From assembly GCA_002707645.1 (NCBI GenBank), contig PANN01000002.1:37863-72635 (forward strand): 34,773 bases of DNA, read 5' to 3'. The position numbers and the translations under genes were made by a program. The stretch is from Fidelibacterota bacterium (GTDB lineage Bacteria > Fidelibacterota > Marinisomatia > SCGC-AAA003-L08 > D37C17). The notes below the pieces were generated by a model. That model did not search any database. It was not told where the DNA came from and worked only from the letters and a program-made list of their open reading frames with translations. This document shows positions 1 to 8,233 of this stretch, one piece after another (position 1 is the stretch's first letter; every line of letters begins with the position of its first letter).

Positions 1-15
1 ATGTAAATTTTAATC

Positions 16-1203
16 ATGATATTTAAACTATTTATAACTATATATTTGACTTGTTCAGTTATTTTAGCCCATGGTGAAGATCATAATCATAATGATAATC
101 ATAAGCATAAAGAGCAAAAGTATGAACCTATTGGTATTGTAAGGGGCAGTGTCATTGACAATATGCTTGAAGATCCAAAAGCTTATGCGAATATATCAAT
201 TGTCAAAGAAAATTCTGATGACATTATTTCAGGTGGAATAACAGATGAAAGTGGGTTGTTTTTAATAGATAAAGTTCCGTTTGGTAAATATTTTTTAGTT
301 GTTCAATACATCGGATATGAAGATATGATCATAGATAGCCTGATAATTAAACCTCCAGATAAAATAGAATTAGATTTAGGGCAAATCAGAATTAATGCTA
401 GAACAATTATGTTAGAAGGAGTCTCTGTAGTAGATAAGTTGGCTCCAGTAATAGAAGATATTGCAAAAACAACCTATCCTGTAGCTGAAACTGCAAGAGC
501 TGAAGGTGGATCGGCAGATGAAATTTTAGAAAAATTACCTTCAATAACAGTAGATGCTGATGGTAATATTTCTCTTAGAGGAAATTCTAATGTAACAATT
601 TTGATAGATGGTAGAAAATCACAATTAAGTGTAGATATGATAAACGCAAACATGATTGAAAAAGTTGAGGTGATGACAACACCATCTGCAAAGTTTGATC
701 CAGATGGTATGGCTGGTATCATTAATATTGTTCTAAGTAAAAATGAATTTGTAGGAAGAAGTGGGAATTTAAATTTAAATCTTTCAGAATGGAATGGAAA
801 AAATTTATCAGGAACATTTAATTCATTCAAAGATAAGTGGAATATATTCTCTAGCTACAGTATAAGTGAAAGGCAAAAGCAAGGGAGAGGGGAACGAAAT
901 ACATTGTATTATGATTTAGATAATAATATTACATCTAATACTAGTTCAAAAGAATTCTCTGAAAAGTATCCAGAAAAAAATAATTTAAAAGTTGGAATTG
1001 AACACTACCCTAGTGATATAGGGCTATTAGCTTTTGATCTTACTTATATTGAGAGTAAAGGATTAGATACCAATACAGTTATTATAGATGATGATTTAGA
1101 AAATCCATTTGAAACAATTGAAAATGAAGAAAGTAGCGCGCTTAATTATGGAATTGGATATTTTATAGATGATCAAGAAAATAAAAAAAAATTTCTCTAT
1201 TGA
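16..1203 (+). CDS. TonB-dependent-receptor-like outer membrane protein, N-terminal part (frameshifted)
   Basis: N-terminal half of an outer membrane beta-barrel receptor. Residues 1-18 form a signal peptide ending in VILA. A His-rich stretch follows directly (HGEDHNHNDNHKHK). Residues about 38-110 look like a carboxypeptidase-regulatory-like beta-sandwich (GIVRGSV, then TDESGLFLIDKVPFGKY). A plug domain spans about 150-245, with EILEKLPSITVDADGNISLR, ILIDGRKS and SAKFDPDGMAGIINI, typical of TonB-dependent or OMP_b-brl_3 family receptors. The barrel starts near 255. The frame ends at a TGA just after nine consecutive A residues (1183-1191). The barrel continues in the +1 frame in the next ORF, so the two form one gene of about 860 codons if one A is removed. 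The His-rich stretch could bind metal, but the substrate cannot be read from sequence. No Shine-Dalgarno is visible before ATG 16. Confidence 0.85.
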   Translation: MIFKLFITIYLTCSVILAHGEDHNHNDNHKHKEQKYEPIGIVRGSVIDNMLEDPKAYANISIVKENSDDIISGGITDESGLFLIDKVPFGKYFLVVQYIGYEDMIIDSLIIKPPDKIELDLGQIRINARTIMLEGVSVVDKLAPVIEDIAKTTYPVAETARAEGGSADEILEKLPSITVDADGNISLRGNSNVTILIDGRKSQLSVDMINANMIEKVEVMTTPSAKFDPDGMAGIINIVLSKNEFVGRSGNLNLNLSEWNGKNLSGTFNSFKDKWNIFSSYSISERQKQGRGERNTLYYDLDNNITSNTSSKEFSEKYPEKNNLKVGIEHYPSDIGLLAFDLTYIESKGLDTNTVIIDDDLENPFETIENEESSALNYGIGYFIDDQENKKKFLY

Positions 1204-2593
1204 ATTTGATTATGATAATCATGATGGATCTGAAGTAAGGACAGGGTATACTGATGAAGTGGTTCAAGATGAAGGAATAGATAAAATATTTAGAATAGAT
1301 TATACTGCCCCAATAGAAAATAAATTTAATAAAGATTCAAAATATGAGATTGGTTTTAAACAAGATAAAGGAGATGATAAACATTATTCTATAATAGAAA
1401 ATGAAAATTTTAACTGGAACTACGATAACTCAATCTACGCAGCATATATAAATGTATTATATAATTTTACTGAAAAATTTGGGATGCAAGTTGGAGCACG
1501 TTTTGAAGATCAAGAAAAACAATCAGTTATTAATTTTGATGAATCAGATTGTTCTAGTTTAGATCAATTAAATTGTGAGCAAAGTGGTTTTTGTAGTTGG
1601 GATGATGGGATTTGCTCAGAAACATTGTTTGGTAATTTAATTAATAATCTTGGAGAAGATTTAGATGTTACTTACGAACATACTAGAGTTTATCCATCTA
1701 TATACTTTTTATATGATACACAAGGAAAAGGTAATTTTAAATTTGAGTTTGGAAGAAGAATAGAAAGACCATCACATTGGAGTTTAAATCCTATCCCAGA
1801 TTTAGAAGAGGCAGAAGCAGGATTTATTAGACAAGGGGATCCTTATTTAAGGCCTGAAGATATTTATAAATCTGAAATTAGCTATTCAAATAGGATTCCA
1901 ATAGGATTTTTAAAAGCATCATTATATTACTCAACAGTAAAAGATATGATTGATAGAGATAAAGATACATATTGTTATGGTTCAACATGTAATGATTCAA
2001 ATGACAATTCTGATCAAACGAATTATATGGTTTTATCTTGGGACAATGTTTCAGAATCAATTGATAGAGGGATAGATTTTACATTTATGACAAGACCTCT
2101 TCCAAATTGGGATATTATGATTAATGGAAATTATTGGAATAATATTTTAGATGGTGTTGAGGCTGATCAACAAGGAAATGAATATGGATTTTGGGGTATG
2201 ATTAATTCAACTATTAGATTACAAAATGATCAACAAATTGGTGCTTATTCACATTTCTCATCTCCGATGACTATATCATCTGGAGAAATAAAGGGTATGC
2301 GACGTTTTGATTTAACTTATAAGAAAAAAGTAAATAAGCGTTTTAATTTTACAGTAAAGCTTAAAGATGTATTTGATTCTGGTGGTTTTGATATTAAGAC
2401 AGATCAATTAATTGATTTAGATGGTGATAATATTTTTGATATTAGAGAGGTTTTGAATTCTGAATATAGAAGAGGTAAAAGGAATTTATCAGTAACTTTT
2501 GAATATCGTTTTGGAGATTTTCAAAAGAAAAAATATAAGCGTGAAAATCAAAGAGGCTATAATCAAAGTGGTGGAATGGACGTTGGATTCTAG
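1169..2593 (+). CDS. TonB-dependent-receptor-like outer membrane protein, C-terminal barrel (frameshifted)
   Basis: C-terminal barrel of the receptor that begins at position 16. The ATG at 1169 is probably not a real start. True coding most likely crosses from the upstream frame at the A9 run (1183-1191), giving ENKKNFSIEFDYDNH. Beta-barrel strands follow (KFGMQVGARFEDQ, VYPSIYFLYD, KFEFGRRIERPSHWSLNP), and the last strand is NLSVTFEYRFG before a charged tail ending in Phe. A Cys-rich insert (about 1540-1635, with four Cys and CSW) lies between two predicted strands, at the place where the family has an extracellular loop. A second Cys pair (YCYGSTC, near 1970-1990) sits in another loop. The MATE gene begins at its stop codon, overlapping by one base. 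Whether the break is a true mutation, slippage or an assembly error cannot be decided here. Confidence 0.82.
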   Translation: MIKKIKKNFSIEFDYDNHDGSEVRTGYTDEVVQDEGIDKIFRIDYTAPIENKFNKDSKYEIGFKQDKGDDKHYSIIENENFNWNYDNSIYAAYINVLYNFTEKFGMQVGARFEDQEKQSVINFDESDCSSLDQLNCEQSGFCSWDDGICSETLFGNLINNLGEDLDVTYEHTRVYPSIYFLYDTQGKGNFKFEFGRRIERPSHWSLNPIPDLEEAEAGFIRQGDPYLRPEDIYKSEISYSNRIPIGFLKASLYYSTVKDMIDRDKDTYCYGSTCNDSNDNSDQTNYMVLSWDNVSESIDRGIDFTFMTRPLPNWDIMINGNYWNNILDGVEADQQGNEYGFWGMINSTIRLQNDQQIGAYSHFSSPMTISSGEIKGMRRFDLTYKKKVNKRFNFTVKLKDVFDSGGFDIKTDQLIDLDGDNIFDIREVLNSEYRRGKRNLSVTFEYRFGDFQKKKYKRENQRGYNQSGGMDVGF

Positions 2594-4011
2594 TGCTTTC
2601 TTTTCTCCTTCCTAAGGATAAAAAATTATTTAAATATATTTTTGTTTTAGCATTGCCGGTCATAATCAGTAACACCAGTAGGGTTTTGATGGGTGTTGTA
2701 GATTTAATTATGATTGGTCATCTAGGCGCTAATGCTATTGCGGCTGTTGGTATTGCTGGTATGGTAGCTTGGACTTTTATTAGTTTAGGTATAGCATTTA
2801 GAACAGGGACACAAAGTTTTGTTGCTAGACGAGTTGGAGAGAAACAATATACTAAATGTGGTGCAGCTCTTTGGAATATGCTATGCTTATCATTTTTCAT
2901 AGGAATACCTATAACTTTTATTATATGTTTTTATATAGATGCAATCATATCTCTTTTTATAAGTAAATCAAATATTGATGCATTTAAACTTAGTATCGAT
3001 TATGCATATTATAATTTTTTAAGTTTATTTTTTCTTTATGCAAGTTTTGTATTTCAAGGTTTTTATACTGGAATTGAAAAAACTAAGATTCATATGAAAG
3101 CAACGTTATCTTCAAATGCTGTAAACTTATATTTGAATTTTGGTCTTATTTTTGGAACTGATAGGATTATTGAAAATTTAGATGGAACAGCATTTTCTTT
3201 TTTATCAAAGTTATGGACTTTTTATTATTTCCCAGAACTTGGAGTTAAAGGAGCAGCAATTGGAACAATGATTGCGTGTGTTTGGCTCTTTATTCATTAT
3301 TTTTTATATCTTTTTAAGAGCGATATTATGAAAAAGTTTGAGGTTTTTAACTTTTCATTAGATAAAAAAATGTTTAAAAGACAAATTGAAATTGCTTCTC
3401 CTGTTGCTATCCAAGAAACACTTGTTGCTCTAAGCTTAGCTGTTTTCTATAAGCTCATTGCTATTATTGGAATTTTTGAACTTGCTGCAACACAGGTAGT
3501 TTTCAGAATTATGCATGCCTCATTTATGCCTGCTATAGGTATAGGTCAAGCATGTTCAACTTTAGTTGGGAAATTCTTAGGTGAAAAAAACCCTGATAAA
3601 GCTGAATCTGCAATTTATGAAAGTTTGAGAGGATCATTTTTAATGATGGGATTGATGGGCATTTTTTTTATTAGTTTTGCAGATTATATAATACCAATTT
3701 TTACAAACGATATAAATGTAATAAGTATAGCTATTCCTGGTTTAAAATTTGTTGGATTTATTCAATTTATTGATGCTGTATGTTTTACCCTTTGGTTTGC
3801 ATTAACTGGAGCTGGTGATACAAAGGTTCTTGCTTTTGTTGATATATTATCTCATTGGTTATTGTTTATTCCTTTGGTGTATATTTTAGGAATTACATTA
3901 AATCTAGGATACTGGGGAGCTTGGATTGCTTTTGCATCACATCTTACTTTTATTGCCGGATATACTATATGGAGGCTTCAAAGTGGTAAATGGAAAGAAA
4001 TTATTCTTTAG
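2593..4011 (+). CDS. MATE family efflux transporter
   Basis: Inner membrane exporter of 472 residues with about 12 hydrophobic segments, the normal length for MATE (multi-antimicrobial extrusion) proteins, which are Na+- or H+-coupled drug and metabolite antiporters. The two MatE repeats are recognisable. The first has MGVVDLIMIGHLGANAIAAV and GIAFRTGTQSFVARRVGEK. The second begins near residue 255 with QIEIASPVAIQETLVALSLA and has IGIGQACSTLVGKFLGEKNP. It starts with GTG at 2593, overlapping the receptor stop by one base (TAGTG), so translational coupling is likely. It converges with the aminotransferase gene on the minus strand with a 4-base overlap. The substrate is unknown. Confidence 0.93.
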   Translation: MLSFLLPKDKKLFKYIFVLALPVIISNTSRVLMGVVDLIMIGHLGANAIAAVGIAGMVAWTFISLGIAFRTGTQSFVARRVGEKQYTKCGAALWNMLCLSFFIGIPITFIICFYIDAIISLFISKSNIDAFKLSIDYAYYNFLSLFFLYASFVFQGFYTGIEKTKIHMKATLSSNAVNLYLNFGLIFGTDRIIENLDGTAFSFLSKLWTFYYFPELGVKGAAIGTMIACVWLFIHYFLYLFKSDIMKKFEVFNFSLDKKMFKRQIEIASPVAIQETLVALSLAVFYKLIAIIGIFELAATQVVFRIMHASFMPAIGIGQACSTLVGKFLGEKNPDKAESAIYESLRGSFLMMGLMGIFFISFADYIIPIFTNDINVISIAIPGLKFVGFIQFIDAVCFTLWFALTGAGDTKVLAFVDILSHWLLFIPLVYILGITLNLGYWGAWIAFASHLTFIAGYTIWRLQSGKWKEIIL

Positions 4012-5150
4012 TTATATTTATCGTCTAAAGCTTCTAGTAGTTTGAAAATATCCTCTTTGGTATTATATGCTTGAATTGAAATTCTTAAAAACTCTTTCTC
4101 ATGCCATTTAAAAAAAGGAATTTGAATGTTATATTTTAAATAAAATTCTATTTGATCTTCTAAAATATCACTAGACTTGATTGGAATACTGCTCATTTGA
4201 CCTAAAAATTTATCATCTGAAATAGATTCTATTTTCAATAATTTATTTACTTCATCCCTTGCCCATATATTTAATTCCCTACATTTTTGGGATATACTTT
4301 TCCAGTTATTTTTTTCTAAAAAATTAATTGTATCAGGGATCGTTAAATAAGATGAGATATCATTTGTCCCTTGCCATTGAAGATAATCTAGGAACTGAGA
4401 ATGACTAGGTAGATCAGAATCATAACCCCAGCTAATAACAAGTGGCTTTATAATATTTTGTAATTTTTTAGTTACGTATAAAAATGCAGTTCCTTTTGGG
4501 GAGCACATCCATTTATGACATGCTCCTGTATAAATATCCGGGTTTAATTTTTTGATATTAAGATTAATATGCCCTGGAACATGTGCTCCATCAATGATAG
4601 AGATAATATTTTTTTGTTTAGCAATTTCACATATTTTTTTAATGGGAAATATTAATCCTGTCGAACTTGTTATCTGACTTAAAAAAATAATTTTTGTTTT
4701 ACTCGTTATATGTTTTAAAAATGTTTCAATAAAATCATTTTCAGATTCTAATGGTAATACCACTGGAACTTGAATATATTTTGAACCTGTTTTTTTTGAT
4801 ATATAATTCCATGTTCTATCTAAAGTTCCATATTCATGATTTGAAGATAATATTTCATCATCTTTTTTTATATCTAAACTTTTTATAACTGTATTTAGTG
4901 CTGTTGATGGATTTGGCATAAAAGCAATATCATCTTTATCGCAATGAATATAATTTGCTAGAGATTTTCTTGATTCTTTTAAAAAATCATAGATATCGTA
5001 ACCTAGATGTTTAGTTGGATTCATTTCTAATTTTTTCTGCCAATCAACAAGTGAATCAAATATAGGTTTTGGAGTTGCACCAAAAGATCCATGATTTAGA
5101 TGTGTAATTTTAGGATCTAACATAAACTGCGATTTTATATTTGGTAACAT
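4008..5150 (-). CDS. Class V aminotransferase, isopenicillin-N epimerase-like
   Basis: PLP enzyme of 380 residues in the class V aminotransferase/cysteine desulfurase fold, closest by motif to the isopenicillin N epimerase (CefD)-like subgroup. The N-terminus has THLNHGSFGATPKPI, typical of that subgroup. SIIDGAHVPG near residue 187 carries the Asp that contacts the PLP ring nitrogen. GACHKWMCSPKG near residue 212 carries the Schiff-base Lys. NHEYGTLDRTW near residue 100 lies in the substrate and cofactor region. No signal peptide is present, so it is cytoplasmic. The real substrate is uncertain: members of this group act as epimerases, desulfurases or lyases, and there is no beta-lactam gene nearby. 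It is a single gene, divergent from the GNAT gene across a 50-bp AT-rich gap (5151-5200) in which I see no convincing promoter. Confidence 0.87.
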   Translation of the reverse strand: MLPNIKSQFMLDPKITHLNHGSFGATPKPIFDSLVDWQKKLEMNPTKHLGYDIYDFLKESRKSLANYIHCDKDDIAFMPNPSTALNTVIKSLDIKKDDEILSSNHEYGTLDRTWNYISKKTGSKYIQVPVVLPLESENDFIETFLKHITSKTKIIFLSQITSSTGLIFPIKKICEIAKQKNIISIIDGAHVPGHINLNIKKLNPDIYTGACHKWMCSPKGTAFLYVTKKLQNIIKPLVISWGYDSDLPSHSQFLDYLQWQGTNDISSYLTIPDTINFLEKNNWKSISQKCRELNIWARDEVNKLLKIESISDDKFLGQMSSIPIKSSDILEDQIEFYLKYNIQIPFFKWHEKEFLRISIQAYNTKEDIFKLLEALDDKYN

Positions 5151-5200
5151 AGCTATTATTTTATTTTATAATTATATATAAAATATCACTATTATAATAT

Positions 5201-6166
5201 ATGATTACAATTAAAAATTTTACAGCAACTGATAATGAATTTATCGATCTTTCAAGGATTGATAATCTTGTTAATCACGATTCAATAAATCATCCTGATG
5301 ATGATAAAAATGATTGGAAAATTCGGGATAAAAGTATTATTCGAGATAGATTGTTGCTTTATAGTAATGATATACTCATAGGAGTTTTATATTATTCTCA
5401 AGGAAGAGAAAAAAATCATAGAACTTGTTTTTATACATTACATTTGGATCCTGATTATAATAATAAAGGATATAGAAAATTATTATACAATAAAATGATT
5501 AATAACATAAAGATTTTTAATTGCAATAAGCTACATACAAATATATATAATCATATAAATTATAGTGAGCATAAAAAACTGCTGGATAAAGAAGGGTTTA
5601 AACTAGTCCAAACTAATAGAGAGTATTCTTGTGACATAAGAAAAATTGATTTAAAAAAATATTATCCATTAATTAAAAAATTAGAATTGAGGGGTATAAA
5701 ATTATATGATTCTAAATATGAAATGAAAAATTGGTCTGGCCATTATCAAAAATTAGAACAGTTATGCTGGGCTTATGGCAAGGATATTCCCATGCCTGAA
5801 GGTATTGCTAGAGAAAGAGAACCTTTTGAAGAATTTATTAAAAATCAAGAAAACTTCGAAGAGAATTATTATGCTGCTGAAATTATTGCTGTCAAAAATG
5901 ATGAGTATATTGGTTCGACAGATTTAGAATACTATCCTAAAACGGAGCCTCAAAAGGCATGGACAGGTTCACTTGGTGTAATTAAGAAATTTAGAAGAAT
6001 GGGTATCGCAACAGCTTTAAAAATTGTAGCTTTTGAAAAGCTAAAAGAAAAAAAAATTTATGAGGTTAGAACAGATAATGAAATTAATAATCCAATGTAT
6101 AAAATCAATGAATCTCTAGGATTTAAACCCGTTCCATTTAGTCTAGATTATTCAAAAGAAATTTGA
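5201..6166 (+). CDS. Tandem GNAT-family acetyltransferase
   Basis: Protein of 321 residues with two GNAT (acetyl-CoA-dependent N-acetyltransferase) domains. The N-terminal domain (about 1-150) contains LHLDPDYNNKGYRKLLYNKM, a degenerate form of the acetyl-CoA pyrophosphate loop. The C-terminal domain (about 160-321) has the better motif, SLGVIKKFRRMGIATALK near residue 265, and ends with a typical NPMYKINESLGFKPV strand-helix. Such two-domain GNAT proteins often keep one active domain and one structural domain; here the C-terminal one looks active. No signal peptide is present, so it should be cytoplasmic. The acceptor substrate is unknown. It stands alone and is followed by a strong hairpin terminator. 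Confidence 0.85.
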   Translation: MITIKNFTATDNEFIDLSRIDNLVNHDSINHPDDDKNDWKIRDKSIIRDRLLLYSNDILIGVLYYSQGREKNHRTCFYTLHLDPDYNNKGYRKLLYNKMINNIKIFNCNKLHTNIYNHINYSEHKKLLDKEGFKLVQTNREYSCDIRKIDLKKYYPLIKKLELRGIKLYDSKYEMKNWSGHYQKLEQLCWAYGKDIPMPEGIAREREPFEEFIKNQENFEENYYAAEIIAVKNDEYIGSTDLEYYPKTEPQKAWTGSLGVIKKFRRMGIATALKIVAFEKLKEKKIYEVRTDNEINNPMYKINESLGFKPVPFSLDYSKEI

Positions 6167-6174
6167 ATATAAAC

Positions 6175-6205
6175 AAAAAGGGAACTATTATATAGTTCCC
6201 TTTTT
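6175..6205. terminator. Bidirectional Rho-independent terminator
   Basis: A perfect 13-bp stem (aaaaagggaacta paired with tagttcccttttt) encloses a 5-nt loop. The stem has a G/C block in the middle and A/T tracts on both outer sides, so it can work in both directions. It serves the GNAT gene on the plus strand and could also end transcription from the minus-strand gene at 6380-8143. Confidence 0.85.
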
Positions 6206-6261
6206 ATTAATTTAGATGTAGAGTCATCTAAACCTTGATTTAAGTTATTTAGATTACAAAT

Positions 6262-6363
6262 CTAGAAATTAAAAATAACTCCAAGGTTGTAATCATAGCT
6301 TAAATACGTCGTATCCAATTGATTACCTCCTTTCATGTTTGTTAAAAAAAATCTTACTATAAT
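6262..6363 (-). pseudogene. Possible relic of an outer membrane protein C-terminus
   Basis: In the 213-bp stretch between the GNAT gene and the PNGase-like gene, the minus strand has a short open frame of 33 codons, preceded by a TAA stop. It ends in YLSYDYNLGVIFNF followed by TAG. The alternating pattern and the terminal Phe resemble the last strand of an outer membrane beta-barrel, the signal read by the BAM machinery. There is an in-frame ATG at 6336-6334 but no ribosome binding site and no signal peptide. I read it as the remaining 3' end of a decayed porin-like gene; it could also be chance. The rest of 6206-6379 shows nothing else that I can support. Confidence 0.3.
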
Positions 6364-6379
6364 TTAATAAAAAATCTTC

Positions 6380-8143
6380 TTAATAATAAACAATAATATA
6401 TGAAGACATTGCAATTTCTGGGCAATATCCATCTCCTGCACAAGGAGGAGGACTTACACAAGAATTACCGCTTACTCTGCATGCGTTGTAATCTATAACA
6501 TTGTCATCACCTGCTATTATATGTTCGGTTATATCCATTATGTATGGTTTAACATCTCTGCCAGGGCACCATCCTGCTCTTCCGTAGCCCCAAGTTCCAT
6601 ATTGATTTGGAATTACACCTGTGGTTTGAATTGTTTCAGGATCCATACAATGAGTGTTAGATGAAGCATCAGGAAATGATTGATTAAACTCATATACTCC
6701 ACCATTAATGGAAAAAATATGTCTTGAATTACAAAACTCACAACAATTAAAGCATCCAGCACTTCCCCATCCATGGCCTGATATATATGAAACAAACTCG
6801 ACTTTTGTTGCATTTGATGGTACTGAGAAAACTTGAGCAGGTCTATTCTCATTGTAATCTGGATTAAATTGAACAGTATTATTCCATAAAGGATATATTA
6901 CTTGAGCGTATCCATCTTCATTTACACCGTTATATAATCTTAATTTAATTGTTAATAAACTATTTGGCCATCCAGATTCCTGGAATTTTAATATTTTTTG
7001 TTCATTTTCATTTGATCTAAGTATAGATAAAAAAGGACTAATATCAGTTAATGAATGCGGTTGTCGATCAAAAGGAGTTATCCATTTTGCTATTTCATAG
7101 CAATTTGAGCCATCTAAATCACAAAAATATAATCTAGCAATACGATCATAATCATCACATCCAGCATCACTATAATTCATATTAGCATCTGGACATCCTC
7201 TTAATAATTCGACTTCCATTTTATTATACTGTGAAAGTTCTTGTTGATTTGGGACATCAAATACTTGAGATATACTTGCAGCCCAGCCACCAGTATAATG
7301 TTCTCTTTCGAAAATTGTTATTTCATTATAGTTATTATTTGTTTCAGAAAATGTATTGTTTTCATAATCAAAATAAAGAGCTTCATGAGCTAAGTAATGA
7401 ATGTAAGTTCCTGAAAATGTTGCAGGATTACCTAGGTACCCGATTTCTCGTAGTTGTTGAAAACTATCGATTGCTAAAGCAAATTTTCCTGTTAATGCAG
7501 TTGATAACCAATTATTAAGGTTTGATGTTTTTTCATTTATAAAATGCAAATGATTATTCCAATGATTTTGATCTTCTAATGAAAATTCTTCTAATATTTC
7601 ATCATAAATTTCTTTCATCTGAAGCATATCACTTTCATACTGCGTTCTATTTGAAATGAAAAAATAGTGAACATTATTGGGAGATGTTGTTAATAATTGC
7701 TCCCTAGTACTAGATCCCCATAAAGCGCTTGAGGTACTAACATTTGCATCAAAATGGATAAAGATATAAGACTCATTACCTGTCCAATTTTGTTCTAAAT
7801 TCCATTCAGGATTTTGTGGATATAATATTTTGGAAACGACATTAACAATATCTAAAACATCAATAACATTATCATTGTTAAGATCTGCTTGATCTAGTTG
7901 TTCTTCATTCAAATTTGTATTGCCTAAAACTTGCCCTATAAGTAAAATGACATCTTGAATATTTATAGTTTCATCTAGGTTGACATCCCCTTGAAGTGAA
8001 ATATTTAAATCAGGAACACTAAATGATTCAGCTATGTCAAAATAATTCATACCATATGGGCCTTCTGAAAATTCATCAGATAAAAGAGTACTTATATTTA
8101 AAGCTAAGATAAAAAGAAATAATTTTGATTTTTTAGTAAACAT
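6380..8143 (-). CDS. Secreted PNGase F-like protein with dockerin-like repeats
   Basis: Secreted protein of 587 residues. Residues 1-22 are a signal peptide. Residues about 50-110 hold two dockerin type I-like calcium loops (GDVNLDETINIQDVILLIG and ADLNNDNVIDVLDIVNVVS). The C-terminal third matches the peptide-N-glycosidase F family, whose members cut intact N-glycans from asparagine: ISGHGWGSAGCFNCCEFCNS near residue 458, then PNQYGTWGYGRAGWCPG and DVKPYIMDIT. In the Flavobacterium enzyme a Cys-x-Glu-x-Cys stretch carries an active-site Glu and a disulfide; here C-C-E-F-C keeps that Glu. The middle (about 115-330) looks like an extra domain of PNGase F-related proteins. Likely substrates are eukaryotic glycoproteins outside the cell. 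The dockerin sits at the N-terminal end, which is less usual. It is a single gene, divergent from the DMT transporter over 90 bp. Confidence 0.82.
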   Translation of the reverse strand: MFTKKSKLFLFILALNISTLLSDEFSEGPYGMNYFDIAESFSVPDLNISLQGDVNLDETINIQDVILLIGQVLGNTNLNEEQLDQADLNNDNVIDVLDIVNVVSKILYPQNPEWNLEQNWTGNESYIFIHFDANVSTSSALWGSSTREQLLTTSPNNVHYFFISNRTQYESDMLQMKEIYDEILEEFSLEDQNHWNNHLHFINEKTSNLNNWLSTALTGKFALAIDSFQQLREIGYLGNPATFSGTYIHYLAHEALYFDYENNTFSETNNNYNEITIFEREHYTGGWAASISQVFDVPNQQELSQYNKMEVELLRGCPDANMNYSDAGCDDYDRIARLYFCDLDGSNCYEIAKWITPFDRQPHSLTDISPFLSILRSNENEQKILKFQESGWPNSLLTIKLRLYNGVNEDGYAQVIYPLWNNTVQFNPDYNENRPAQVFSVPSNATKVEFVSYISGHGWGSAGCFNCCEFCNSRHIFSINGGVYEFNQSFPDASSNTHCMDPETIQTTGVIPNQYGTWGYGRAGWCPGRDVKPYIMDITEHIIAGDDNVIDYNACRVSGNSCVSPPPCAGDGYCPEIAMSSYIIVYY

Positions 8144-8233
8144 ATTTTTTAACCTTTTAATTATTTAATAATATAATAAATCCTTAAATATTATGCCATT
8201 TTTAATATAACATGTTTTAATTTTCGCAACATC

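Noticed and set aside
5151-5200. AT-rich near-palindromic gap between divergent genes as an operator
   Set aside because: The composition is so A/T-rich that short palindromes are expected by chance; no G/C-anchored symmetry supports a binding site.
6613-6852. Minus-strand 79-codon frame inside the PNGase-like gene
   Set aside because: Alternative frame over the most conserved part of a recognised domain, so it cannot be the real gene.
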